The notes under the pieces are model-generated. The model saw only the letters and a program-made list of their open reading frames with translations. It was not told the DNA's origin and did not search any database. 64,000 nucleotides of DNA from Puccinellia tenuiflora (lineage: Eukaryota > Streptophyta > Magnoliopsida > Poales > Poaceae). Made by a program: the position numbers and the translations under genes. Positions 43,769-57,227 of the stretch are shown one piece after another. The stretch covers positions 248,001 through 312,000 of the forward strand of contig QRDG01000519.1 of the NCBI GenBank assembly GCA_012064385.1, written 5' to 3'. Within the stretch, counting starts at the first letter, position 1. Each line of letters starts with the position of its first letter.

Positions 43769-43989
43769 CGCCTTACTTCTTCACTGGTTCTCTTTCCGCT
43801 TTCCGTTCGTTCGTACTAGTTCATTTTTCCTGTTTTATTTTCCTTTTCTTTTTTATTTTCTTGTTCGTTTTTTATTTTTTGTTTTTTTATTAATGGGCAT
43901 TTTCAATTATTTTGAACATTTTTAAATGAATGAACAAATTTTAATTTCATGAACATTTTCTTTCAAATTCCAGAATGCTTTTAAAACTA

Positions 43990-44690
43990 AGGATTATACG
44001 TGTATTTGGTTCACTCTGTTTGGTTCATCACCTAGATCTACGGTTTATCACCTTGGCTATTTTTTGGTTCACTCCATACGGTTCATGACCTTAGGTTTTC
44101 AGTTCACCACCATAGATATTTTTGGTTCACTCTTTTCAGTTCATTACCTTAGATACATCACCGTTTTTCAGTTCATCAACTTAGATTTTCGGTTCATCGA
44201 CTTAGATATTTTTGGTTCGCTCTTTTCGGTTCATCGCCTTAGATATATTTTTATTCACTCCTTTTCGGTTCATCACCTTACATATTTTTGGTTCACTCTT
44301 TTAGGTTCATCGCCTTAGATGTATTTTGGTTCACTCCTTTTTTTGGTTCATCGCCTTTTAGATATGTTTGGTTCACTCTTTAGGTTCACCGCCTTAGATA
44401 TATATTTGGTTTGCTCCTTTCGGTTCGTCACCTTAGATATATATTATTCATCCCTTGGATATTTTTAGGCTCACTTCCGATTCATCGCCTACATTTTTTG
44501 TTTCATAACATAAGATATATTTGGTTCACTCCTTTCGGTTCGTCGCCTTAGATATATTGGATTCACTCATTTCGCTTAATCACACATTGTTATATTTTTT
44601 TCATGGCCTTAGATATATCTTAGGTTCACTATTTCCGGTTCATTCTCCTGTTCTTTTTTCTTTTTCGGTTCGTCGCCTTTTAGATTTTTG
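43990..44690 (+). repeat. Degenerate minisatellite, TTTGGTTCACTCCTTTCGGTTCATC units
   Basis: About fourteen diverged copies of a roughly 40-60-bp unit (GGTTCACTC, CGGTTCATCGCCTTAGATATATTT). The ORFs within it are by-products. 44700-45640 has no supported gene. Confidence 0.85.
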
Positions 44691-45639
44691 TAAATATTTA
44701 TTTTAAAAATTGTTCATTTTTAATACATCAGTAAAACAACAACGTAGCACGCGCATGGAAATCAAATCCTGCTTGTGAAAATGAACAAGAGAATATACAA
44801 TTAAATTTCACATATTTCTAGTTCTCATTTCTTTTTTTATAAACAAAAAAATTGAATATTCGTGTGTGTGGAAACTCTGTTTAATCTCTGGTTTCATGAT
44901 GTGTGGTTTTCCCTAGTTACAGGATGAAATAATATGGTTTTGATGGTGTATGCTGTTTGAAACAGCGAATGATAGGCAGAAAAAAAGTAAAACAATCCCA
45001 TCATTGTAGGCTCGCTTTCTGGAATTCTGATGGTTTTACGCTCGCTCAACTGCAGAAGCGCGAAGCAGTCGAACAGTACATGGGCCAAGCCCAGTTAGGA
45101 TCGCTTTCCTCGCAAGGTAGGCGTAAGCTGGCCAACCAGCGCTAAGAGCGCTGAATAGGAGCTCCCCCACAGGACAGCCCAGGATGCATAAACAAAACTT
45201 TTGATTCTTAATTAAAGTGGCAAGCCCGACTGAGCTAGGACAATTCCGGACATGATGTTTTGGTTCACGGGTGCAGATGAATCCGTTGTGCAAAATATAT
45301 TTTTAATGCATTTTGAAATGTCAAAAAAATTCAAAAAAAAATTCAGGGGTTCGTATGAAAAATGTCTATCCGTGCGAAAAAGTTTCGCATCGAAAAGACA
45401 TTTTGTGTGGCCGATATAAAAAACAGAAAAAATGTTATGTGCAGAGGCATTTTTGAACACCCGGGATTTGTCTTTTTTACACCGTCCGCACAAAATGTCT
45501 TTTCATCCCAATTTTTTTGTACGAACATAGAATGTTCATATGTACGCCCGAAATTTTGGTTTGGAATTTTTTAACATTTTAAATTTTTTTTGGTAGTGGG
45601 TGTAGATGCACCTATGAGCCGAAGTGGATTTCCCGACAA

Positions 45640-46200
45640 TTCCGTCCTATTATATGTAATGTGACCTATAAGATCGCATCTAAGGTGAAGGCAAACAGAT
45701 TAAAGGCTATACTACCTGAGATTATATCTGAGGAGCATTCCGCATTTGTTCCTGTGAGATTGATTACCGACAAAATAATTACAGCATATGAATATCTTCA
45801 TTTTATGAAGCGCACGAAAGCGAAAAAGCATCGCTCTTGTGCTGACATTGGACATGCGGAAAGCATATGACCAGGTTGAGTGGTCATATTTGCAGGCTAC
45901 CATGTTGAAGCTGGGATTCAGCAGTGCATAGGTTACTCCGATTATGAGGCCGGTACCAACCATATCCTTTTCAGTGCTCTTTAATGGATCACCGCAAGAG
46001 GAGTTTCGATAGACACGGGCCCTATCTCCCCATATTTGTTTTTGTTGGCAGTAGAGGGCCTATCGTGCCTTTAAAAAAATCAAGTTCAGTCATCAGCGCT
46101 CAATGGTATCACGATGGTTCCCACAGCTCCGGCACTGAACCACCTCCTGTTCGCGGATGATAGCTTGTTGTTCTTCAAAGCAAGTGGTGAGGGAGCACGA
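45640..46200 (+). pseudogene. LINE reverse transcriptase fragment, frameshifted
   Basis: Translated pieces match plant L1-type RT order: TYKIASKVKANRLK, PEIISEEHSAFVPVRLITDKI, DMRKAYDQVEWSYL (after a frameshift near 45845), and LLFADDSLLFFKA near 46140-46190 (catalytic ADD). Multiple stops and a small gap make it non-functional. The copia LTR begins about 70 bases later. Confidence 0.8.
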
Positions 46201-46267
46201 CTTTGTGCATGATCTAGTATTTACTCTCTCTTTGGAAGATCGTGTGACTCTTTCCAGTCGTGTGCTA

Positions 46268-47833
46268 ACATCCACAACCGAATTGGAGGCTTCCAAGAAT
46301 CACCACAACACCGTCTAGGGTCCAATGACCCAAGAGTAACAAGCTCCCAACCTTCAATCCCACGAATCACCGTGGGGAGCACAACCCGATGCACCTAATG
46401 CAAAAGGGGAAGATCACACCAAGTGGTCAAATCCTTCTCCCCAAAATCTAACCAAAGCAACTAATGCTATGGAGGGATTTAGGAGGAAGAACGAAGGAGA
46501 AACACCAAGAACTCCAAAATCTAGATCCAACGAGTTCCCCTCACTTAGAGGAGATTTTGTTTGGTGGAGTAGTGGATCTAGATCTCCTCTCTTGTTTTCC
46601 TAAATTTGGGCAAGAATAATCGGAGGGATTAGGAGGAATCGAGCTCTCAAGTTTTGCAACAATGGAGGAGAGAGAGGGGAAAAACTAGTTGAAACAATGG
46701 GGAAGAAGACCCTTTTATATGGGGCCTCAAAATGTGGCCGTTGGGGGCAGAAAATCTCCCAGACCCGACAGCCCGGCCTGGGGCCGGCCTGGCTGGGCAG
46801 GAACCTGAAGCTGCCGGCCTTGGCCCGGCCTGAGCCCGGCCTGGGCTGGCCAAACTACAGAAAAACATCCAACACGAAAATAAACATATTTTGATCATCC
46901 GAACTCCATTTTCGATGTTCTTGGGCTCGTTGGAATCGCAACGAAAAGCTCTACAAGAATATGCATAGAAACATCATAGTCCAACAAGATATTATAAAAA
47001 CAAATGGGGAAAGGTTAAACGCTCCTTTTCGCAAACCGAAAAAGTCGTATCTTTTGCAATTGAAGTCTGAATGACATGAAACCAATTTTGTTTGAAAGAG
47101 GACGACAAATGCAACCTTTGAAAATGGCAAACAAGCAATGGAGATTTTGCAAAGAAATGGAAGAGATGAATCTCCCGCACGGATGAACTAGCAAAATCTC
47201 CAATACCGAAACCGCAATAGAAGACGCATATGAAAACCGTTTTCGGTGAACTTAGCTTTGTCATGACGAGCACGACAAGCACCAAGACCACACCACGATT
47301 AGAGACAAATAAGAACCAATAAAGATGATTGCATGGATGCAAAGGTTTGTGCTCTCTACGGCGATACGATCACGATAATCGGTCGAGAGCCCCTCCTGAT
47401 AGTACGGTTATCTATCCTATAATCCGGTCTCTCACTAAACAACATGAGACCGGTAAAATAGAAACCCTATCAAGATCATATCTTTGCCTTGCGCATAAAT
47501 CCAATTGAGGTCGATGAAGACGATCTTCATCTCCTCAAGACGCACCACCTTCCTTGATTGCGCTTCGGTGAAGATTCACATGATGCTCCCCCATACACCA
47601 AGATGGGAGACGCACTCTTCGGCATATCTTCACTTGGCCTTGAGTGATGATCAACCCGCATATAAGCCTTGATCAACACAAACTTTTCTTCCCTTAGCTT
47701 TGACTCCAACAAATGGTGATCAAGCAACTCAAATGGACACACCTATAAATATAGCTCAATGCAAACATTAGTCCATGCATAGAGATTGTCATTAATTACC
47801 AAAACCATGCATGGGGGCAACCATGCACTTTCA
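46268..47833 (-). repeat. 3' LTR of the copia element, truncated at its end
   Basis: Begins (minus) TGAAAGTGCATGG at 47833 and matches 55597 to about 54026. The terminal ~480 bases are missing where it meets LINE DNA. It has GGCCCGGCCTG-type repeats at about 46770-46855. Confidence 0.88.
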
Positions 47834-50800
47834 ATCTCCCCCATTTTGGTAATTGATGACAATCCCTTATTAAGAGGGTTTATATAATGAATAAAGCATC
47901 CTTGCAAGACAAACAAGCAAGGATGCAAAGCGCATTAAGGGCAAATGCAACAAAAGCATAAAACCCAAATTCCCTTAAACCCTATAAACTTCTCCCCCAT
48001 TGGCATCGATTGCCGAAATGGGAAGAAAAATTTAGAGAGCCAATATAATGTGAGTTCCTCCATAAAGGTGATGGCAATCCCTTTTAACGAATAAATTAGA
48101 GGAAATCAAACTATATTGAGGATCAAAAGATTGCAAAAAGGATGAAATCATTTTAAACAACTCCACAAAGGAGAAAAGCAATCAACAAGATCCAAAGCGA
48201 GAGTTCTAAATAAAAACGTAGAAGCTCCCCAATGTTCATGCACAAATGAGGAGTGCACAAATATGGTATCCTCACTCCCCCAAAATCATCTAGAACACGC
48301 AACAAGTACGAGAGTGCATAACGAAAAAGCAAATCATAGTACTTGCACCAAAGATGTGGTTGAGCCATGAGAAGATAGCAATTTTCAAAAATTCATCATA
48401 AGATAGGCCCAACCGGGATAAAATATCTTTTAAAGAAATACGTTCACAAGCTTAGGGATGACAATTGGAAACTAAAACCAATTGAATATGCCAAAAGCTA
48501 GTGAAAACATTTAGCCAATAAAATTCAACATGCTCACCATGGTAAGCATGAAGTCAAAGATCTTCAAGAAATACATGAGTGTGCAAAGATACCAATAAAC
48601 AATAAGACAAGCACTCATGAGACAAATTTGGAGCCACCAAAGAATTATAGGTGAAAAACAAGGTGGCTCGAAAGAAATAGGATACCAACTAAAAGGTGAC
48701 CTCTCTCATATGTATAGGTTTCTAAGTAGACAAATCGTTGATGATATACATCCACAAAGAAACTTGCACATATGAAATGGTCCGGGAAAAAGAGAACAAG
48801 GTATCCAAAAGGAAGTCATAAATATACAAACGAGATTGTTGCTTAAAAGCATAGCACATAGCTCAAATTTATCTCATTGTATATAAATGAATTTCAAATA
48901 TATCAAATGCATCACACATATCACTAAGGGAACAAGAGATAGTGAAGATGCTTTGAGATAGGCAACAAGTATCACAAAGAAATAATATCAATTGAAGAAA
49001 GGGTTTTTGCAAATTCATCACACATATCACAAAGATATATTAAGTGAAGGAAATAAGCCAAAACCACAACAATTGCATATAAAGGATTTCATGCCAAGAA
49101 GCAACCTACACAAGGTTGAATACTAGAAAAGTATGCATGGGATAGATACTTGTTACCGAGATGCATTGACGATGAAGATGATGAGAGTGGGTTTGTCATC
49201 AAAGCTTGACTCCGACAATCACATGGTGAGAACACCTTCCTTATGAATGAGGCAAGCATCCAATGCATCTCCATTGTACCTAAAACAAAATTAGAGTACA
49301 AAATGGTTCCCAAACAAATTGGGTTCCATAGTAGTTAGATAAACTACAATATATAGGACATACTCCACATAAATATGTGCATATAGATATGAAACTAAAT
49401 TTCATGCACATCTTAGCCGATTTAGGATTCGGTGGATTATCCCCTATATATTGGATCAAGAAAGACTATCATGCCATATAATATATATATATATATATAT
49501 ATATTAGTAAATATACATGCATAGACTTACAAGAACCAACCGTGATACAATTTGGACAAAACACCAAGTAAACCAAGAAGAGAGCACACCAAAGTGTGAC
49601 AAAAAAGGATGTCCAAATTATATCAAAATCCAAATCAACACATGATTGAGGAAAAATCAAAACAACATATGATTGATTCCAAAACACATCAACACATGAA
49701 GTGTGATATCAAAAGGAATCAAATCAACACAACAATTGATCGATAAGACACCAATTGAAAATAAGATACCAATTAAAACAAAAATATCAACTAGGAGAAA
49801 AGATACCAAGAAGAGGGAGATACTTGACCGAAATCAAGTAAAGTAAAATAAGGCAAAAGGTATCAAGACTCCCACAATAAATATCAATTGGAACAAATAT
49901 CTATGGAGGAGATATTAAATTCCAATTAATACCAATTGAAGGTACCAAAACATAAGATAAAGAATCAAATGCCAATTGAAAGGATCAAATATTGATAGAT
50001 AGGATAGTGTTCTAAATAAAAAGGAATGCTCCCCCAAGATTAATGCATTATCTTAGATATTTTCATTTGAATACAAAATGCACACACAAGGGATCATTAC
50101 TCTCCATATTTTATCTATAACACTAAACACTCCCGATTGAAAAAAATAGGATCCTTGCAAGGGGCAAAGAAGGCAATAAATAGGGCAATTTTAATGCAAG
50201 AGCCAATGTAAAGATGGTCTACAAAATCCACCACAATTACTAGAATCACTTGTCATGGACAAGGAGTATATGGAGATATTTCTCGGTGGTATATAGGAAT
50301 GATGTTCAAGACCAACTTCACAACAAGTAAGCATATGGCAAGAGATAAGAAATAAAACGCCATTAAAAAAAGGTTTGTTGGTAGTTTCAACTATTCGAAC
50401 CAACCGGCAAAGCCATGGTTAAAATAGGATGAAACAAATGGTTTCTCACATAATATATGGAAATGGATATTAGAAAAAAAACCACACCAAGCAAACTCAC
50501 ACAAACAAGAACCAAAGGGTAACCACAAAGGAAAATTGGAACTTGTTTGAGCACACATGCCACATAGGAAAAAGATAATTTACAATATCAAATCTAGGTG
50601 GCAAACCTCAAATGTTCACATTTTTATGGTATTGTAATATGCACATAGTTTATTACTCCCCCATAATGTGATAATTCATTTTATTTTTAAACAAGAGGCA
50701 AGTAAACCCAACTAGAGAAATTAATAGACATTGTAGAAATTGAATTTCTCATGAATATGACATACCACATAGTAACTAGATAATACTGAAATATCAATAC

Positions 50801-51237
50801 TAGGTGGTGTGCTTCATGTACACACATTTTTAGGTTTGTGAGGTGCACAAAGCACATCACTCCCCCAAAATGTGATAGTCCATTAATAACTCAAAGAGCC
50901 AAATGAAATCCACACAAGATTCAAGAAGCTCAACACAAAGTTACACATACATGATACACAACTATCATACACAACCTTGAATAACAAGACAAGTAGGAAA
51001 GAAGCATATCATATACAAGCACATGCTAGGAACAAAACTAACACATGCAAGGGAGCAAGCAACTTTCAATGTATATATGAATTAAATACAAGTTACCGCA
51101 AGGAGGAAGCATTGGATATGAGATATATATATATATGTGATAATCCAATTGACTTGGCTTGAGAAATAAAACCATGAAGATCACTTAATTCTTCAAAAAT
51201 AGCCAAGTCACCACTGTCCTCCACAAACACCTATTGA
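47834..51237 (-). other. AT-rich noncoding region of the copia element with PPT-like repeats
   Basis: No pol motif or long ORF is present. On the minus strand GGGGGAG(T) motifs recur at about 47834-47846 (the polypurine tract next to the LTR), 47990-48003, 48271-48287, 50027-50040, 50654-50668 and 50858-50873. The last two lie in diverged ~200-bp direct repeats (ATGTGATA..CCATTA). An (AT)n tract lies at about 49475-49504 and another at 51121-51136. Confidence 0.75.
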
Positions 51238-53492
51238 TCAAGTTGAAGCTTGTTGGTCCCCAACCAAGTTGGGTCCTAAGAGGTTAGTCACAATAGGCTT
51301 GGGAACCCAAATGGTGCTTTTCTTGACACCACTTTGAGCTCCCACATGCTTGGCAAACACATTGCCAACTCTATCCTTCCTAAGAGAATATACATCATCA
51401 ATTATGATAGGAGAGGAAGAGGTACCGTTAGTGCATGAAGAAGCAAGATGACCTTTGCCACAGCAAAGGTAGCAACACCGACTCTTCTTCTTCTTCTTCT
51501 TCTTCTTATTCTTAATAGGCCCCTCAACTTGAGGAGCATTGGCTTGAGTCTTCTTAAGAGGTGGTCTTTGTTCAACTCGTGGTGCACCATGAGATTGAGC
51601 AAGAGGCCGCTTCCCTAGTTGCTTTTCACTAAGAGGTTTCTTCTTCATTGGGCAATCACAAACGTGGTGCCCTTCAACCTTGCACTTGAAGCAAATGATC
51701 TTGGCCGGATTCTTCATTTGAACTTGGCCCTTCTTTTTCTTCTCAACCTTGGACTTGTTCTTGTTGTTGGAGTTGAATCCAAGTCCACTCTTGTCATTAG
51801 GGGATTGTTGCACACTCAACATGTTGTCAAGTGCACGCTTCCCTTCATGACGTTTTTCCAAGTCATTCTTCAAAGAAGTGACTTGGGCCTTGAGGTCTTT
51901 TATTTCCTCTACATGGTTAGTGGCAACAAATGCACTAGAGGAAGTAGAGCCTTCATTGTTATGACAACAAGGCAAAGCAAGTAATTCATCACAAGATGTA
52001 CCAATATTTTTAGTGGATGAACTACTAGGACTAGCACATGGCATTTTAGCATTTTTAGTTGAAGTTGTGCTATTATCCACATGAGGCTCACAAGATTTTA
52101 CCTTGGTAGTGATTTCCTCATGAGCTATCTTTAGGCTAGCATAGGATGTTAGAAGATCATCATTAGAGCTAGATAGCTTTTCATGACTTTCTTCCAACGT
52201 CCTATACTTCCTAGTTAGCAACTCAAGTTGAGCCCTTAGCTCAACATTCTCCTTCAAAGTAGATGCTTCACAAGAAGTGGAGTTAGTAGCACAAGCATCA
52301 TTAGCATTAGAAGTAGAAGAAGACAACATGACAAGCTCATTATTCAATCTAGCATTTTCCATTTTAAACACTTTATATTTTGCATGAGCATGGTCACGTT
52401 CTTTAATGATTTTAGCAATTATATCATTATGAGACTCCTCGATAGATTCTAGTTTCTCCTCTAGAGAAGCCCGAGTCTCTTGCTCTTCCTCAAGAGCATC
52501 TTCTAACGATGCTTTTTCCATAGCATCATCTCTCTCGATCTTACCCTTTTCTTCAAGGCTTGCTTCCAAAGCCTCGATAGTTTCCCCGCGCTCAATTAGC
52601 GTTTCCATAATTTCAAAGAGTATAGCTTGAGCATTTTTATTTTTAGGAAGGGCTTTAAGAATCATTAGACCTTTGTTTTGAAGGAGAGCATTAACCTTTT
52701 CCATATCATCTTCTTCATCATTATTATCATTATCATTATTATTATTATCACCACTAGAAGATTTAGCCATAAGGCAATGAGTGATAGATGAAGAAGAATA
52801 ATTAATTTTTGATTGGGTTTCCTCTACATTAATATTCATGCAAGAGTTAGAGGGAACACAAGCATTTTTATCATTGGAACAAGATAAAGCAAGCATATCA
52901 TCGTTAGATTTATCTAAGCAATTTTTGGATAATATGCAAGGACTATCAACACTAGCATGTATGACATTTATAGTGCTATGTGTGTTTTGGTCCAAAGATG
53001 AGGCATTGCAACAAGATAGAGATAGAAGATCATCATAAAAGAGCTCACTATCAATATTGCAAAGCCTATCACTACTCATCATTACTTTGGTTTGTGGCTT
53101 ACCACATTTTGGTGGAGTAGACAAAGACGAGAGCTCGTCAAGGCCGGAGGTGGAGGGAGACCAATCATCCTCAATAGAGTTGGACACTCCATATTTTTCT
53201 TGAAGCTTGGTCCAAAGCTCATGAGCATCCCGTAGAGGCAAGATTGATTCAACCACTACAACACTCACAAATTTGCAAAACTCATTAGAGGCTAGAGCAT
53301 CTAGATATAAGTTTTTCTCATCCTCTAAAGTCGTACTTTCGTAGTCCTTTGGAGGAGAAAAACTATATCTAAGATACGCTCAATATTGGGGTCCAAGACC
53401 CGAAAGTGACTAAGCATATGAGTTTTCCAAACATTAAAATTTGTGCCATTGAACATAAACATGGAATCGTGCACTAATCCCCTAAACGACAT
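51238..53492 (-). pseudogene. gag: gag of the copia element (one frameshift)
   Basis: ATG at 53492 begins MSFRGLVHDSMFMFNGTNF, the usual SIRE gag start. A small indel near 53360 shifts the frame, and 53268-51238 is then open for 676 codons. Coiled coils and Ser/Asn-rich stretches precede two CCHC zinc knuckles (CFKCKVEGHHVCDC and CYLCCGKGHLASSC) near 51700-51430, separated by a Lys-rich run encoded by a (TTC)n tract. It ends with IWVPKPIVTNLLGPN, after which pol would normally continue. A stop follows instead. Confidence 0.85.
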
Positions 53493-53532
53493 CTTTACTC
53501 TCTAGGCGGTAAAGCCAAACAAGAGAGACGAG

Positions 53533-53544
53533 GCTCTGATACCA
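53533..53544 (-). other. Primer binding site (initiator tRNA-Met)
   Basis: TGGTATCAGAGC on the minus strand, two bases after the LTR end at 53547. It is the standard copia primer site. Confidence 0.9.
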
Positions 53545-53546
53545 AT

Positions 53547-55597
53547 TGAAAGAACAAACGATGTCCCGGATGTCGCTAGAGGGGGGTGAATAGGCGATTA
53601 ACACCTTTTCTATTTAGGGGCTTTATAATTGCGGAATAAAACTAGGTGTTTAAATTAACAAGCCAACAACCTAAAATTCTAGGTTTACCTAAAGTGCACC
53701 AACAACTTATGCTAAGCAAGGCAAGCAACAAGGTGATATAAACTTCAAGCACGAAGGCTATCACAATGTAAATTGCATAAGTAAAAGCTCGGGTATAGAG
53801 ATAACCGAGTCACGCGGAGACGAGGATGTATTCCCGAGTTCCTCCTTGTTAAGGGAGTACGTCTCGTTGGAGGGGTGTGAGCTCGCCACAAAAGGCCTAC
53901 TCAAGATGCCACAAAGGCCTCACCCTATTCTCCGATGAACCGCACCCAAATGTTTGGTTCACCTTCCACTATCGGAATCCTTCGAGACAGAATCTGGAGC
54001 CTTTACACCACTAAGCTTGGGGCACGCATCCGCAACCGAATTGGAGGCTCCCAAGAATCACCACAACACCGTCTAGGGTCCAATGACCCAAGAGTAACAA
54101 GCTCCCAACCTTCAATCCCACGAATCACCGTGGGGAGCACAACCCGGTGCACCTAATGCAAAAGGGGAAGATCACACCAAGTGGTCAAATCCTTCTCCCC
54201 AAAATCCAACCAAAGCAACTAATGCTATGGAGGGATTTAGGAGGAAGAACGAAGGAGAAACACCAAGAACTCCAAAATCTAGATCCAACGAGTTCCCCTC
54301 ACTTAGAGGAGATTTTGTTTGGTGGAGTAGTGGATCTAGATCTCCTCTCTTGTTTTCCTAAATTTGGGCAAGAATCATTGGAGGGATTAGGAGGAATCGA
54401 GCTCTCAAGTTTTGCAACAATGGAGGAGAGAGAGGGGAAAAAACTAGTTGAAACAATAGGGAAGAAGCCCCTTTTATATGGGGCCTCAAAATGTGGCCGT
54501 TGGGGGCAGAAAATCTCCCAGACCCGACAGCCCGGCCTAGGGCCGGCCTGGGGCTGGCCTGGCTGGGCAGGAACCCGAATCTGCCGGCCTTGGCCCGGCC
54601 TGAGCCCGGCCTGGGCTGGCCAAACTGCAGAAAAACATCCAACACGAAAACAAACATATTTTGATCATCCGAACTCCGTTTTCGATATTCTTGGGCTCGT
54701 TGGAATCGCAACGAAAAGCTCTACAAGAATATGCAGAGAAACATCATAGTCCAACACGATATTATAAAAACAAATGGGAAAGGTTAAATGCTCCTTTTCG
54801 CAAACCGAAAAAGTCGTATCTTTTGCAATTGAAGTCCGAATGACATGAAACCAATATTGTTGGAAAGAGGACGACAAATGCAACCTTTGAAAATAGCAAA
54901 CAAGCAATGGAAATTTTGCAAAGAAATGAAAGAGATAAATCTCCTGCACGGATGAACTGGCAAAATCTCCAATACCGAAACCGCAATAGAAGACGCATAT
55001 GAAAACCGTTTTCGGTGAACTTAGCTTTGTCATGACGAGCACGACAAGCACCAAGACCACACCACGATTAGAGACAAATAAGAACCAATAAAGATGATTG
55101 CATGGATGCGAAGGTTTGTGCTCTCTACGGCGATACGATCACGATAATCAGTCGAGAGCCCCTCCTGATAGTACGGTTATCTATACTATAATCCGGTCTC
55201 TCACTAAACAACATGAGACCGGTAAAATAGAAACCCTATCAAGATCATACCTTTGCCTTGCGCATAAATCCACTTGAGGTCGATGAAGACGATCTTCATC
55301 TCCTCAAGACGCACCACCTTCCTCGATTGCGCTTCGATGAAGATTCACATGATGCTCCCCCATACACCAAGATGGGAGACGCACTCTTTGGCATATCTTC
55401 ACTTGGCCTTGAGTGATGATCAACCCGCATAAAGCCTTGATCAACACAAACTTTTCTTCCCTTAGCTTTGACTCCAACAAATGGAGATCAAGCAACTCAA
55501 ATGGACACACATATAAATATAGCTCAATGCAAACATTTGTCCATAGAGATTGTCATTAATTACCAAAACCATGCATGGGGGCAACCATGCACTTTCA
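53547..55597 (-). repeat. 5' LTR of the copia element, 2,051 bp
   Basis: On the minus strand it runs TGAAAGTGCATGG...GTTCTTTCA. A TATA-like TATAAAAG lies near 54470-54478. GGCCCGGCCTG repeats lie at 54530-54630. Confidence 0.92.
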
Positions 55598-55614
55598 CTC
55601 GTGAGCACTTCTAT

Positions 55615-55880
55615 CTGACTTTTTTTCGGTTCCTCCTTTACCCGAAGGTTGTGCGATGTAAGTATGGCCGCTCGGTTCACCATATCAGTGTCTTAAAAGA
55701 TTGTGTTATCACGTGATCGATTCTAGTTGATTTTTTTGGCTGCTCTGTTACCTGAAGGTTGTGTGATGCAGATATGTCCGGTCAGTCCATCATGTCAGTG
55801 TCTCAAAAGGATTGTTGTTGACTTTGACTTTTTCCGATTGCTCCCGTTATTTGAAGGTTAATTTGCACGATACAGACGTG
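55615..55880 (+). repeat. Three degenerate ~100-bp repeats
   Basis: Units start TTTTTCGGTTCCTCC (55620), TTTTTTGGCTGCTCT (55733) and TTTTTCCGATTGCTCC (55828), each followed by GAAGGTTGTG.GAT-like sequence and CAGTGTCT.AAA. Confidence 0.7.
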
Positions 55881-57010
55881 TTATGATCGATTTGTTGGGT
55901 CCTAGATGTTAACATCTATATACATAAACGTATCCTAGGGTTGCCTCTTCAAAACAAAAATAAAAATAAAAGATGACATAATCAAACCTCGAACACGAGA
56001 CAAATTGATTTAGCTGTACTTGACGTGCCATTGCGCTAGGTCATCTGATTATGTTAACTATAGTTATTTTCTACTACCTATGTCTTATAATATAAGTCTT
56101 TTTAGCAAGCTAAACTATTATAGTACACTTCAATATTTACATCTGTGTAAACTTCAGAGTAAGTATTTTATGAAAATTCAGAGATGTATGCTTACAAGCA
56201 TCAGGAAACATATGGTTATGTGCGAGTACAAAACACCAACTCTAAGACGTACTCAAAACACGTACAGATATAGCTGTCAGCAATTTCAAATCATTCAACA
56301 CATTATCAGAAGATGGTTAAAGTGTTGACGGACTTAAGTGAAACTACAGCTCAAACTGAACCAAAACGTGTTGCTTGAATTTGACACCTAAAACTGAACC
56401 AAACTTGTTAACTAAATTTGACTCTAGACTGACAGACGAACACGAGTATAACTAGTATAAACACATCTAGATAATGATTGTTACCTTATGATTTGCAAGA
56501 TGCATGACTGAAGATCTGCACGGGATGACAAATTTTCAGAATCGTGCACGTGCAGGAATGAAGATCTGTACAGGATCGCAGGGCCGTCGCCGTACCTCTG
56601 GATGCAGAAACGAACACGATGTGTGGCCTCTCGAGGGAGGGCGGATTCGTCGATCACAACGAACTAGAGTACTAATTGAGGGCTTGGGCCGGCCATCTAC
56701 GATTTTCGGCCGAACCCGTCTACTGTGCGGTGCTATTCTGGGACTAGTATGAATTAAACTGCTCATGTTTTTGCACTAGTATGAAATCTTGTGAACCTTT
56801 ACATGGAAAAATAGATGGCTAATATTCATCTGAGGGCATCATAAAACTCCTCAGAATTTGAGACCCGGCCGTATCCGGCAATTGTTCGAAGTTTTAGCTA
56901 CCAAAGAGCGTCCCTCCCAAGGCCGGGCCGGGGTTGGTCGGGCAAGTTTTACACTTTTTTAATTACAGTACGATTCGAACTCGTAGCTGAGTAAGAACCT
57001 AGCTAGCTCC
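55881..57010. other. Intergenic DNA, no supported gene
   Basis: A decayed Stowaway-like sequence may lie near 56075-56170. Short ORFs at 56020-56766 lack support. Confidence 0.5.
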
Positions 57011-57018
57011 CTATATAT
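57011..57018 (+). promoter_or_regulatory. Candidate TATA box of the F-box gene
   Basis: CTATATAT in a CTCCCTATATATGC context, about 210 bases before the ATG at 57228. Confidence 0.45.
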
Positions 57019-57227
57019 GCACAACGAGGCAGGCCTCCGGTGAAAGCCGAATTTCGCTTCTGCCGGTATAGAGCACGAGTCGAGCTGTCTTAGTATAGAG
57101 CTGTCTTAGAACGAGAGAGTCAAATTTTTCGTATGTTTCTTGCTCCAAATTAGCCGCTAATCGTGTGGAGAGGTTCCGGTGCCGATTTAATTGCATAGAA
57201 TCGATAACAATTAAGCGCGCTGGAGCA

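Larger units (their letters stand above)
46268..55597 (-). mobile_element. Copia (SIRE-like) retrotransposon lacking pol, minus strand
   Basis: Two direct LTRs (53547-55597 complete; 46268-47833 truncated), an iMet-type primer site, and a SIRE-style long gag ending in a WVPK...NLLGPN motif. A 3.4-kb noncoding region and a polypurine tract follow. Protease, integrase, RT and RNase H are absent between gag and the 3' LTR, so the element is non-autonomous by structure. The 3' LTR lacks its last ~480 bp, so target duplications cannot be tested. Confidence 0.88.

Noticed and set aside
43600..44706. Hydrophobic membrane-protein ORFs (Phe-rich)
   Set aside because: They are translations of T-rich degenerate minisatellite DNA.
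53533..53544. Piece of a tRNA-Met gene
   Set aside because: Only the 12 bases complementary to the tRNA 3' end are present, next to an LTR. It is a primer binding site.
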